This document shows, piece after piece, positions 56,293-64,000 of a DNA stretch of 64,000 nucleotides. Where the stretch lies: positions 1-64,000 of the forward strand of contig CADBBK010000001.1 in assembly GCA_902792895.1 (NCBI GenBank), given 5' to 3'. The notes beneath the pieces were generated by a model that was not told the DNA's origin, ran no database searches, and saw only the letters and a program-made list of their open reading frames with translations. The position numbers were made by a program, and so were the translations under genes. The stretch is from an uncultured Bacteroidales bacterium. Lineage in GTDB: Bacteria > Bacteroidota > Bacteroidia > Bacteroidales > Muribaculaceae. Every line of letters starts with the position of its first letter. Position 1 is the first letter of the stretch.

Positions 56293-57537
56293 TTATTGGG
56301 CGGACTCGATGGCTTGGAGTTTGTCGGCCTCGCCTAGTTTGTAGTAGATGTCGCGCAGGGCGTTGACCAGTTCCCGGTTGTTGGGGTTGATGGCATAGGA
56401 TTTCTCGAAATAAGGCAAGGCTTCGCGGTAGATGGGATTGACCAGGTCGGCGAGGCGCTTGCCGTAGAGGCGGCTGTTCTGCCGTGTCTCCATCGCCTTG
56501 TTGTAGAAATAGCGGCCCACGTTGAACAATCCGTTGGCATTGCTGTCGTTGAGTTCGATGCAGCGCTGGTAGTAAGGAAATGCCACATAGATGTCCTCCT
56601 TGCTCTCGATGACAAGGCCCTTGAGGTTAAGCAACTCATCGTCATCGGGACTGGCTTCCAATGCATCGTCGATCAAGTCATTGGCACCCGAGAAGTCTTC
56701 ACGAGCTAGGTAACTGTTGATGAGGATGCGGATGTACTGCGGGTCACTCGTGCCGAACTTGAGGAAGGCTTCCCATGCCAGATTAACCACCTCCTGCTCC
56801 TTGCCCAAATCGTTAAGACAAATCAAGGCATAGTCATAAGCCTCCTTACGGTCATAGCCCGTTTTGCGTGCCAGTTCAAAAAGCCTGACGGCATCCAGGG
56901 TATCGGTTTTCTGCCAGGCGGCAATGCCCTGATAGTAGCGCACCTCGGCCACCATCGAGTCGGGCTTGTTCCAGCGCGGATCATCGTCTCGTGCCGCCAT
57001 GACGCAGTAGTCCTCCCATGCCTGGTAAGCACCATTCCAGTCTTTTATATTATAGAGTTCGCTGCCCACTGTGCGGTAGTTGTCGTGATGGGCAAGCATG
57101 CGGTGGGCAATGTCCTTGCTGTATTTGGTCCTGGTCTTGGGGCGCTTGGTCTTCTTGTCGATGATTTTCTCACGCTTGTTGTCCAGGATGTAGATCGTGT
57201 CAAGTTTCAAGGCCGTCTGCGCGTAATCATAGGCATCCAGCAGGGTGTGCCCCATCGCATTGATGTCAATCTTCTTGCCCACGCGGCGGTTGTCCATGTA
57301 CTTGTCATACTGCTCTATCTTGATCTGGTTAGCCAGCGCCCATGTCTCGGCACGATTACGCGTCTCGTCGTGGAAGAGTGCAGGCTTAAACTTGTTAAAT
57401 GCTTGTTCATAGGTGTTGACGGTCGTTGCCAGCCCGCTGATGGTCTTCTTGGCCTGGTCAACGAGCAGATGCTGTGCCGAAGCCGTAGCAGACAACGACA
57501 GTACCGCAACAAACGTGATTACAAACTTCTTTACCAT
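56293..57537 (-). CDS. Exported TPR protein, paralogue of the next gene
   Basis: I start at 57537 (MVKKFVITFVAVLSLSA), giving a signal peptide and 414 residues; the upstream frame from 57591 crosses a -7 box. The mature protein is helical with TPR-like repeats: about ELYNIKDWNGAYQAWEDYC, YYQGIAAWQKTDTLDAVRLFELARKTGY, FPYYQRCIELNDSNANGLFNVGRYFYN and ALPYFEKSYAINPNNRELVNAL. It shares YSKDI, LKLDTI and the WxGAxxA block with the 57703-58845 gene, so they are duplicates. Role unknown; such proteins often scaffold envelope complexes. Confidence 0.8.
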   Translation of the reverse strand: MVKKFVITFVAVLSLSATASAQHLLVDQAKKTISGLATTVNTYEQAFNKFKPALFHDETRNRAETWALANQIKIEQYDKYMDNRRVGKKIDINAMGHTLLDAYDYAQTALKLDTIYILDNKREKIIDKKTKRPKTRTKYSKDIAHRMLAHHDNYRTVGSELYNIKDWNGAYQAWEDYCVMAARDDDPRWNKPDSMVAEVRYYQGIAAWQKTDTLDAVRLFELARKTGYDRKEAYDYALICLNDLGKEQEVVNLAWEAFLKFGTSDPQYIRILINSYLAREDFSGANDLIDDALEASPDDDELLNLKGLVIESKEDIYVAFPYYQRCIELNDSNANGLFNVGRYFYNKAMETRQNSRLYGKRLADLVNPIYREALPYFEKSYAINPNNRELVNALRDIYYKLGEADKLQAIESAQ

Positions 57538-57560
57538 TATTATCCTAATTAAAACCGCTG

Positions 57561-57568
57561 CAAAATTA
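57561..57568 (-). promoter_or_regulatory. -7 box of the first TPR gene
   Basis: The minus strand reads TAATTTTG, then CAGCGG, 24 bases before the ATG at 57537. Confidence 0.6.
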
Positions 57569-57639
57569 CTGCTTTTTCCTGTGCCGTGCAAACCTCATTG
57601 CTCCCTTATCAGCGTTTAACAACTGACTAGCAACAATCA

Positions 57640-57671
57640 GGCGGGCGGTGAAACATTGTCCACCGCCCGCC
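57640..57671 (-). terminator. GC-rich hairpin after the second TPR gene
   Basis: GGCGGGCGGTG (57640-57650) pairs perfectly with CACCGCCCGCC (57661-57671). The tail is only moderately T-rich. It separates the two TPR units. Confidence 0.7.
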
Positions 57672-57702
57672 CTGGGTTGATTAATAGTTCCTTACTGCCA
57701 AT

Positions 57703-58845
57703 TTATCTCTTCACACCCATGACCTCAAACTTGTAGAGGATGTCATCGAGGACGTTCTTAGCCTTGTTGTCATTGGGATTGGTGTTGAGCTCGATAGCCT
57801 TCTCCAGATAGGGAATAGCGGCATCATAGATGGGTTTGAGCTTGGGCACCAGTTCCTTGTTGGTGGCGTTGGGATTATCGTCGATAATCTTCTGAGCCTG
57901 CAGGTAGAGGCAACGGCCCACGTCAAAGAAGGCATTGGCATAGGTGGGATCGGTCTCGGTGGCCTTGCGATAGAAGGGCAGAGCAGCGTCCACACCATCC
58001 TTCAACTCGACAGTAAAGCCCTTGATGTCATGCAGGGTGGCATTGTTGGGATCACCCTTGAGGGCATTGTCGATGAAGTTGTTGGCCTTGTCATACTCGT
58101 TCTTGTCGAGCATACCCTGAACCATGTTGGCCAGTGCCGAAGTCTGGAAGTCAACGATGTTGTTGTCGGTGTAACCCAGCTTGCGGGCCTTGTCCAGGCT
58201 GTAGTAAGCATTCTCAAAGTCCTGCACCTGATACTGTGCATAACCCTGGTAGAAGCGCACCTCGCTAAGGATGCTGTCGGGAGCGGCAACGCCGTTCTTG
58301 ATAGCGAAGGCCGAAGAAGCGATGTCAGCATACTTGCCGAATGCATCGGCAGCACCCTGCCAGTCGTTGGCCTGGAGGAAGATATTACCGGCATTGGCGA
58401 TGTCACCCATGTGTGAAGTGAGAGCACCTACAATCTCCTTGCTGTATTTGGTCTTCACCTTCTTGCTACCGTCCTTGTTGAGCTTGGGCATACCATTCTT
58501 GTCCATCTCGACGATGGTGTCAAGAGTAAGAGCCTTCTGGTAGTAATCGAAGGCAGCACCAAGAGCTGCACTCATCATGTTGTCATCGACAGGCTGGCCG
58601 AGCGATTTAGCACCAAACATCGTGTCATAGATACCAAATGCAGCCTTACCGGCAGTGTACCAAGTGAGCACGTCGTTAGCACTCTCGGGGTTGGTGAAGG
58701 CAGGCTCAATCTGCTCCATCACTTCAAAAAGTGCTTGAGGGTTACCAGAGGTAGCCTTCTTGGCCAGATCTTTCACGAGGCTCATCTGAGCCGATGCGCC
58801 GAACGCCATCATGATGGCTGCGGCGAAGAGAATCATCTTTTTCAT
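57703..58845 (-). CDS. Exported TPR protein downstream of gyrA
   Basis: I start at 58845 (MKKMILFAAAIMMAFGASAQ), giving a signal peptide and 380 residues. TPR-like helical pairs are visible: FLQANDWQGAADAFGKYADI, FYQGYAQYQVQDFENAYYSLDKARKLGY, NNFIDNALKGDPNNATLHDIKG, LPFYRKATETDPTYANAFFDVGRCLY and AIPYLEKAIELNTNPND. A separate TLDTIVEMDKNGMPKLNKDG loop is shared in position with the paralogue. It follows gyrA by 32 bases on the same strand and may be co-transcribed. Function unknown. Confidence 0.8.
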   Translation of the reverse strand: MKKMILFAAAIMMAFGASAQMSLVKDLAKKATSGNPQALFEVMEQIEPAFTNPESANDVLTWYTAGKAAFGIYDTMFGAKSLGQPVDDNMMSAALGAAFDYYQKALTLDTIVEMDKNGMPKLNKDGSKKVKTKYSKEIVGALTSHMGDIANAGNIFLQANDWQGAADAFGKYADIASSAFAIKNGVAAPDSILSEVRFYQGYAQYQVQDFENAYYSLDKARKLGYTDNNIVDFQTSALANMVQGMLDKNEYDKANNFIDNALKGDPNNATLHDIKGFTVELKDGVDAALPFYRKATETDPTYANAFFDVGRCLYLQAQKIIDDNPNATNKELVPKLKPIYDAAIPYLEKAIELNTNPNDNKAKNVLDDILYKFEVMGVKR

Positions 58846-58877
58846 TTTTATTAACAAATTAAGATAGTTTATAATGT

Positions 58878-61457
58878 TTATTCATTGTCGTTTTGTTGGT
58901 TCTCGGAGTTCTCTGAGTTCTCGGTGGTCTCGGTGGCCTCGGAGTTCTCAGCGGTCTCGGAGATTTCCGAGGGGGTCTCGTTGAAGGCGTCGCGTACGCT
59001 TTCCTCGTCGGTGGTCTCGGGCTCGGTATCTACCTTGCAGACACTTGCTATCTCGTCGTTCTTCTTCTCGAGGTTGATGAGCCTTACACCCTGAGTGGCA
59101 CGTCCCACGACACGCAGCGAGCTAACCCGTAGCCTGATGGCGATGCCGCTCTTGTTGATAATGACAAGGTCGTTATCGTCATTCACATTCTTGATTGCAA
59201 TTAGCTTGCCTGTCTTGGGCGTGATGTTAATAGTTTTAACACCTTTACCGCCACGGTTGGTCACACGATAGTCCTCGAGAGCACTGCGCTTGCCCATGCC
59301 CTGCTCCGAAACGACGAGCACGTCGTCGCGTGTGCCGGCACGCATGCAGATCATGCCGATGACCTCGTCACCCTCGGCGAGTGACATACCCTTGACACCG
59401 GTAGCGGTGCGACCCATGGCGCGTACCTTGGTCTCGGCAAAGCGGATGGCATAGCCACGGCTGTTGGCCAAGATCACCTCGCTGTCGCCCTCGGTGAGGA
59501 TGGCGCCCACGAGCTGGTCGTCCTCAGCGATGTTGAGGGCGCGCACACCATTGGCGCGAGGCCTGCTGTAAGCACTCAGGCTCGTACGCTTAACAATGCC
59601 GTTCTTGGTGGCAAAGACAATATAATGTGACTGGTTGTACTCGGGATCGGTGAGTGCCGTTGCACGGACAAAAGCCATGATACGGTTCTCGGCATCCAGG
59701 TTGAGCAGATTCTGGATAGCACGTCCCTTGCTGTTCTTGGTGCCCTCGGGAATTTCAAACACACGCAGCCAGAAGCAGCGTCCCGTAGCGGTGAAGAACA
59801 ACATATAATTGTGGTTGGTGGCTTCATAGACATACTCGATGAAGTCCTCATCGCGCGTGTCACTGCCCTTTGCACCCACGCCGCCACGAGCCTGTGCACG
59901 GTACTCCTTGAGCGGGGTGCGCTTGATATAACCGAAGTGGGAGATGGTGATGATCATCGGGTCATCGCTGTAGAAGTCCTCAGCATTCATCTCCTCGCTG
60001 GAATAAACAATCTGGGTGCGGCGCTCGTCACCGAACTTCTCCTTGACTTCAATCAGTTCCTCCTCAATGACCTTGCGGCACTCGGCGGGATCGTCGAGGA
60101 TAGCCTGCAGGTGCTCGATGGTCTTGCGCACCTCGGCCAACTCGTTGTGGAGCTTCTCCTGCTCTAATCCGGTGAGCTGACGCAGACGCATCTCGACGAT
60201 GGCACGGGCTTGAACCTCGGTGAGGCTGAAGCGCTCGCACAAGCGCTGGATGGCGTGCTCGGTCGAGTCACTGCTCTTGATGATGGCAATCACCTCATCG
60301 ATATTGTCGCTGGCAATGATAAGTCCCTCGAGGATGTGTGCACGCTCCTGAGCCTTCTTGAGGTCGTAGCGGGTGCGGCGGATAACCACCTCGTGACGGT
60401 GCTCCAGGAAGTAGTGGAGCAACTGCTTGAGGTTAAGCAGCATGGGGCGTCCATTGACCAGACACACGTTGTTGACGCTGAAGGACGACTGCAGCTCAGT
60501 CATCTTGTAGAGCTTGTTGAGCAGCACGTTGGGGTTGAAGTCCTTCTTCACGTCGATGACGATGCGCATACCATGGCGGTCGCTCTCGTCGTTGATGTCG
60601 GCTATGCCCTCTATCTTCTTCTCCTCGACCAGACGGGCGATGTTCTCGATGAGGTCCTTCTTGTTGACGTTGTAGGGAATCTCGTTGACGACAATGCGCT
60701 CATGGTTGTGCTCGGTCTCAATCTCAGCCTTGGCGCGCACAACAATGCGTCCGCGACCGGTCTCGAAGGCATCTCTCACGCCCTGATAGCCGTAGATGAT
60801 GCCACCCGTGGGGAAGTCAGGAGCCTTGATGTAGTTCATCAGGTCGCTCACTTCCATCTCGGGGTCCTCGAGCAGAGCCAGGCAGGCGTCGATACACTCG
60901 CCCAGATTGTGGGGAGCCATGTTAGTCGCCATACCGACAGCGATACCCGTAGCACCGTTCACCAGCAAGTTGGGGATGCGGGTGGGCAGCACTGCAGGCT
61001 CCTCGAGCGTGTTGTCGAAGTTGGGTACAAAGTCCACGGTGTCCTTGTCCATGTCCTCCATCATGCTCTCGCCCATCTTGTCGAGACGCACCTCGGTGTA
61101 ACGCATGGCAGCGGGGCTGTCACCGTCGACCGAGCCGAAGTTACCCTGGCCGTCGACCAGCGGATAACGCATGGCCCAATCCTGAGCCAGACGAACCATA
61201 GCAAGGTAAACCGAAGAATCGCCGTGGGGGTGATACTTACCAAGCACGTCACCCACGATACGTGCCGATTTCTTGTAGGGGGCATTGGAGTAGTTGCGCA
61301 ACTTGTCCATGCCGTAGAGTACCCTGCGGTGCACCGGCTTGAAGCCGTCGCGCACATCGGGTAGCGCACGAGAAACGATGACCGACATCGAGTAATCGAT
61401 GTAACTGGTCTTCATTTCGTTCTCAATGTTGATCTCTAGAATTCGATCGTTGTCCAT
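58878..61457 (-). CDS. gyrA: DNA gyrase subunit A
   Basis: I start at 61457 ([26 protein letters not shown]), giving 859 residues. The catalytic Tyr is Y120 in [10 protein letters not shown], within the usual winged-helix core ([17 protein letters not shown] at 76-92). The C-terminal domain has the GyrA-type box region ([12 protein letters not shown]) and beta-pinwheel blades ([27 protein letters not shown]), marking GyrA rather than ParC. The last 40 residues are a low-complexity Glu/Ser/Asn/Thr tail ([14 protein letters not shown]). The position matching E. coli D87 is Leu (L85). The -7 box is at 61554-61561, with a leader of about 90 bases. Confidence 0.95.
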   Translation of the reverse strand: MDNDRILEINIENEMKTSYIDYSMSVIVSRALPDVRDGFKPVHRRVLYGMDKLRNYSNAPYKKSARIVGDVLGKYHPHGDSSVYLAMVRLAQDWAMRYPLVDGQGNFGSVDGDSPAAMRYTEVRLDKMGESMMEDMDKDTVDFVPNFDNTLEEPAVLPTRIPNLLVNGATGIAVGMATNMAPHNLGECIDACLALLEDPEMEVSDLMNYIKAPDFPTGGIIYGYQGVRDAFETGRGRIVVRAKAEIETEHNHERIVVNEIPYNVNKKDLIENIARLVEEKKIEGIADINDESDRHGMRIVIDVKKDFNPNVLLNKLYKMTELQSSFSVNNVCLVNGRPMLLNLKQLLHYFLEHRHEVVIRRTRYDLKKAQERAHILEGLIIASDNIDEVIAIIKSSDSTEHAIQRLCERFSLTEVQARAIVEMRLRQLTGLEQEKLHNELAEVRKTIEHLQAILDDPAECRKVIEEELIEVKEKFGDERRTQIVYSSEEMNAEDFYSDDPMIITISHFGYIKRTPLKEYRAQARGGVGAKGSDTRDEDFIEYVYEATNHNYMLFFTATGRCFWLRVFEIPEGTKNSKGRAIQNLLNLDAENRIMAFVRATALTDPEYNQSHYIVFATKNGIVKRTSLSAYSRPRANGVRALNIAEDDQLVGAILTEGDSEVILANSRGYAIRFAETKVRAMGRTATGVKGMSLAEGDEVIGMICMRAGTRDDVLVVSEQGMGKRSALEDYRVTNRGGKGVKTINITPKTGKLIAIKNVNDDNDLVIINKSGIAIRLRVSSLRVVGRATQGVRLINLEKKNDEIASVCKVDTEPETTDEESVRDAFNETPSEISETAENSEATETTENSENSENQQNDNE

Positions 61458-61553
61458 TATTATTTGTACTTTTAAATCTGTCCGGGACACCGCACTGCAG
61501 GCTCACAATCAGCCCCAGGCTAGCACGAGTGCCACGATATTAGGTTTAACTTA

Positions 61554-61561
61554 CAAATTTA
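61554..61561 (-). promoter_or_regulatory. -7 box of gyrA
   Basis: The minus strand reads TAAATTTG with TTG about 17-20 bases upstream. The predicted leader is about 90 bases. No riboswitch-like structure was recognised in it. Confidence 0.55.
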
Positions 61562-61678
61562 CGCACATTTTTTCAATCAACAATTCGTTTTGCGCCACTT
61601 TTTGACTAGTGATACCCGAAAATGTTTAAAACAGCCATGATTTTTCTCCAAAGAGCCCTTTTTGTCCCGTGAAATCAG

Positions 61679-61686
61679 TAATTTTG
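61679..61686 (+). promoter_or_regulatory. -7 box of the exonuclease gene
   Basis: TAATTTTG, then TACTTG, 28 bases before the ATG at 61715. Confidence 0.6.
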
Positions 61687-61714
61687 TACTTGATTTTGCC
61701 ACAAACAAAAGAAG

Positions 61715-62206
61715 ATGAGAGATTTCGCAGCCATTGATTTTGAGACGGCCAACCGCCAACTCACCAGCGTGTGCTCGGTGGGCGTAGTCGTCGTGCGCGA
61801 CGGCCAGGTGGTGGACACATTCTACTCCCTGATTCAACCAGAGCCCAACTACTACAGCTACTGGTGCCAGCGAGTCCATGGCTTGGGCCATGAGGACACC
61901 GATGATGCTCCCGTGTTCCCCGACGTGTGGGCGCAGATAGAACCGCTCATCGAGGGGCTGCCCCTGGTGGCCCACAACAAGGCATTCGACGAGAGCTGCC
62001 TCAAGGCCGTTTTCCGCTGTTATCAGATGGACTATCCCGACTACGATTTCTACTGCACCTGCCTTGCCTCCAGACGCCAACTCAAGCAGTTGCCCAACCA
62101 TCAGTTGCAGACGGTCGCCGCCTACTGCGGCCACAACATGACCAACCACCATAATGCCCTCGCCGATGCCGAGGCATGTGCCATCATCGCCCTGCAACTA
62201 CTATAG
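61715..62206 (+). CDS. DEDDh 3'-5' exonuclease (DnaQ-like)
   Basis: A 163-residue free-standing exonuclease domain. The acidic pair is D8/E10 in AAIDFETANRQ. The second Asp lies in AHNKAFDESCL, and the His/Asp end motif is HHNALADAEA. Together these give the DEDDh set. It resembles the short Bacteroidetes and Firmicutes PolC-exonuclease-like proteins more than the polymerase III epsilon chain itself, having no polymerase-binding tail. It probably trims DNA or RNA 3' ends; the exact partner is unknown. It lies between gyrA and dnaA on the opposite strand. Confidence 0.88.
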   Translation: MRDFAAIDFETANRQLTSVCSVGVVVVRDGQVVDTFYSLIQPEPNYYSYWCQRVHGLGHEDTDDAPVFPDVWAQIEPLIEGLPLVAHNKAFDESCLKAVFRCYQMDYPDYDFYCTCLASRRQLKQLPNHQLQTVAAYCGHNMTNHHNALADAEACAIIALQLL

Positions 62207-62244
62207 CAGCAGGCCGGAACCCGGATTTAAAAAAAACAATGAAT

Positions 62245-62279
62245 CGGGGGTGAACCTGCAGCCGCTAGGTCCACCCCCG
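62245..62279. terminator. Bidirectional terminator between the exonuclease gene and dnaA
   Basis: CGGGGGTGAACCT (62245-62257) pairs with AGGTCCACCCCCG (62267-62279) with one mismatch. On the minus strand the stem is followed by a run of T (TTGTTTTTTTT), so it mainly ends dnaA. Confidence 0.9.
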
Positions 62280-62301
62280 AAAACGATTTTCTTGACTTGA
62301 G

Positions 62302-63705
62302 TTATTGAGTCAGGCTGGCAGTAATTGCCTGAACTTCACGTGAGAAATCTTTTTCAATCGACATGCGCTGCTCAATCTGGATGCAGGCATGGAGCACCGT
62401 AGCATGGGTACGGTCGAGCTTGGCACCGATGCTCGGCGACGACATCTGGGCCTCTTTCTTGGCCAGGTACATCACCAGCTGGCGGGCATCGCTGATCTCG
62501 CGTTTGCGCGACTTGCCGTAGATGAGTTCGGTGGGCAGGTTGTAATGGTCGGCAACGGTCTCGGCAATCAACTCGAAGGTCACCTGCTTGGGGGTCACCT
62601 TGACGGTGTTGCCAATGACGCTGCGTGCCAAGTCGATGGTGATATCCTGACCCAGCATCGTGGCGTGTGCCAATAGCGCTACCATGACACCCTCGAGCTC
62701 ACGCACGCTGTCGGTGACGTTGTTAGCAATAAAGTCGAGGACCTCATCACTGATTTTCAAACCATCCTGTGCCGCCTTCATGGCAAGGAACTTGCGGCGC
62801 AGTTCAAAGTCGGGCTTCTCCAGCTCTACCGTCATACCCCACTTGAAGCGGGAAATCAGCCTGGGCTCCATACCGTCGAGCTCACTCGGACGGCAATCAC
62901 TGGACATCACCAACTGGCGCTGGTGCTGATGCAGGTGGTTGAAAATGTGGAAGAAGGTATTCTGGGTTTTCTCCTTTCCTGCCAGGAACTGGATATCGTC
63001 GAGCAAGAGCACGTCGATGCTCTGGTAGAAATTGATGAAGTCGTTGATCTTCTTCTGATACACGGCAGTCGTGTACTGGCTTTCAAAGACTCTGGCGGTC
63101 ACATAGAGCACCCTCATGCGGGGATTTTCCTCCTTGAGCCTGATGCCGATGGCCTGCAAGAGGTGCGTCTTGCCCACTCCAGTCGAGCCAAAGACAAACA
63201 GGGGATTATAGGTTTTCACATCGGGATGCTCAGCAATAGCCTGGCCGATGCTCAGAGCAAGCTTGTTGCTCATGCTGCTGCAGTAGTTCTCGAAGGTATA
63301 TTTAGGGTTAAGCTGCGGGTCGATGTCGTCCACGATGTCGTCGTGCTCAAACGGATTGGCGACACGGGGCTTGTTGATCTTGATGCCCTGCTTGAACTTA
63401 GCGCTCGAGTTGTCCTCGGCTTGCTCCACAGCGCTGGCGTCATCACTGCCTACTACATTATATTTATAAATGAGCTTGACATTGGCGCCGAACACTTTTT
63501 TCAAGGCAGCCGAGAGGATATTGATATAGCGTCCCTCGATCTGCTCCACAAAGAACTGCGAGGGGACTTTGAGCGTCACACGGTTGTTTTCCTGGTCGAA
63601 GTCAACTGCAACAATGGGAGCAAACCAAACATCGAATTGTTCGGCCGGCAGGTTAGCCTTGATGACGTCAAGGCAACGGTTCCACTGTTGTGCAACGTTA
63701 AACAT
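62302..63705 (-). CDS. dnaA: Chromosomal replication initiator DnaA
   Basis: The 467-residue initiator is complete. Domain I (1-80) has CLDVIKANLPAEQFDVWFAPI. A variable linker (80-135) follows, then the AAA+ domain with Walker A GSTGVGKT (173-180), Walker B VLLLDDIQFLAGKEKTQ and sensor MSSDCRPSEL. The C-terminal helix-turn-helix carries RTHATVLHACIQIEQRM, the DnaA-box-binding signature. It is transcribed away from the window's right end, and no downstream dnaN is present; after the stop comes the terminator and the exonuclease gene. Confidence 0.96.
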   Translation of the reverse strand: MFNVAQQWNRCLDVIKANLPAEQFDVWFAPIVAVDFDQENNRVTLKVPSQFFVEQIEGRYINILSAALKKVFGANVKLIYKYNVVGSDDASAVEQAEDNSSAKFKQGIKINKPRVANPFEHDDIVDDIDPQLNPKYTFENYCSSMSNKLALSIGQAIAEHPDVKTYNPLFVFGSTGVGKTHLLQAIGIRLKEENPRMRVLYVTARVFESQYTTAVYQKKINDFINFYQSIDVLLLDDIQFLAGKEKTQNTFFHIFNHLHQHQRQLVMSSDCRPSELDGMEPRLISRFKWGMTVELEKPDFELRRKFLAMKAAQDGLKISDEVLDFIANNVTDSVRELEGVMVALLAHATMLGQDITIDLARSVIGNTVKVTPKQVTFELIAETVADHYNLPTELIYGKSRKREISDARQLVMYLAKKEAQMSSPSIGAKLDRTHATVLHACIQIEQRMSIEKDFSREVQAITASLTQ

Positions 63706-64000
63706 TTTCTTATATTTTACTTAGTAACGGTTGGTTTGTTAGGTGCTTTTTAGCAGTACAAATTTCGGCCAATATTTTCTTTAAAAAAAATGGTCAAAAA
63801 ATTTGCAAATTTCATTTCAAGTGTAATAATGGTGAAAAACAAAGGGTTACGGCACCATTATATTTTTTTTACATTTTAAGGCAATAATTCTCATTCAAAG
63901 GACTAAAAATCAGTTATTTATGGATTATGCAGGATTTAGCTATTTCGTTTAGCAAACTCGCAAATGGCTGTTATTTCAAGGGTTTGATTTTGCAAATCCC
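63706..64000. other. A+T-rich upstream region of dnaA
   Basis: The last 295 bases are strongly A+T-rich (for example 63770-63800 and 63840-63885). No coding frame, TTATCCACA-like DnaA box cluster or clear TAnnTTTG promoter was recognised. It may hold the dnaA promoter; an origin cannot be claimed from this. Confidence 0.5.

Noticed and set aside
60210-61364. 384-codon open frame antisense to gyrA
   Set aside because: It lies wholly within gyrA, has no recognisable domain, and reflects the codon bias of the gene on the other strand.
63706-64000. Possible replication origin next to dnaA
   Set aside because: A+T-rich, but no cluster of DnaA boxes was found by eye; a GC-skew plot of the chromosome would be decisive.

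Overview
The window is a chromosomal segment of a Bacteroidales bacterium. The evidence is the promoter grammar (TAnnTTTG -7 boxes), type IX secretion-style C-terminal tails, a SusB-type GH97 enzyme, the lpxC-fabZ fusion and the Bacteroidetes-style fused cobalamin enzymes. Muribaculaceae or Prevotellaceae relatives look most likely, but no rRNA is present to settle the genus.

Layout. 1-5.2 kb is accessory DNA: the 3' end of tRNA-Arg(UCU), a phage-like coding remnant, and a small minus-strand operon (71-aa protein, two lipoproteins, M50 protease). That operon is split by an IS1595-family element (2248-3817) with perfect 8-bp target duplications and a passenger gene. 5.2-15.0 kb is a single gene for a 3263-residue secreted protein with LamG-like domains and a T9SS tail. 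15.3-38.0 kb is a near-complete cobalamin locus. A strong promoter and a cobalamin riboswitch precede a TonB receptor, a lipoprotein CbiK-type cobaltochelatase and a second TonB receptor. Then come the corrin-ring genes as four fusions (cbiH-cbiC, cbiE-cbiT, cbiG-cbiF, cbiJ-cbiD). Opposed to these are btuC and btuF. cobS-cobC-cobU-cobT run on the plus strand, and cbiA, the PduO-type adenosyltransferase, cbiP, cobD and cbiB on the minus strand. CbiL, an uptake ATPase (BtuD) and a cobalt permease are not in the window.

38-52 kb holds export and nutrition genes: a C10 cysteine peptidase, SusB-type alpha-glucosidase, two surface or envelope proteins, an AtoE-type short-chain fatty acid transporter, a C69 dipeptidase, a secreted protein, a serine hydrolase, a B3/4-domain protein, TsaC/Sua5 and a lipoprotein thioredoxin. 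52.9-56.2 kb is lpxD, lpxC-fabZ, lpxA (lipid A), ending in a strong terminator. 56.3-63.7 kb is core: two paralogous TPR proteins, gyrA, a DEDDh exonuclease and dnaA.

The most unusual features lie between genes. Seven-base-period arrays (TTAGNNN type) and palindromic AAACTACGAATTACGC-type repeats punctuate the cobalamin, lpx and transporter gene borders. Several genes have a -7 box only 4-8 bases before the ATG, implying leaderless or nearly leaderless mRNA. The exported CbiK lipoprotein between two TonB receptors behind a B12 riboswitch is the best candidate for a little-described system.
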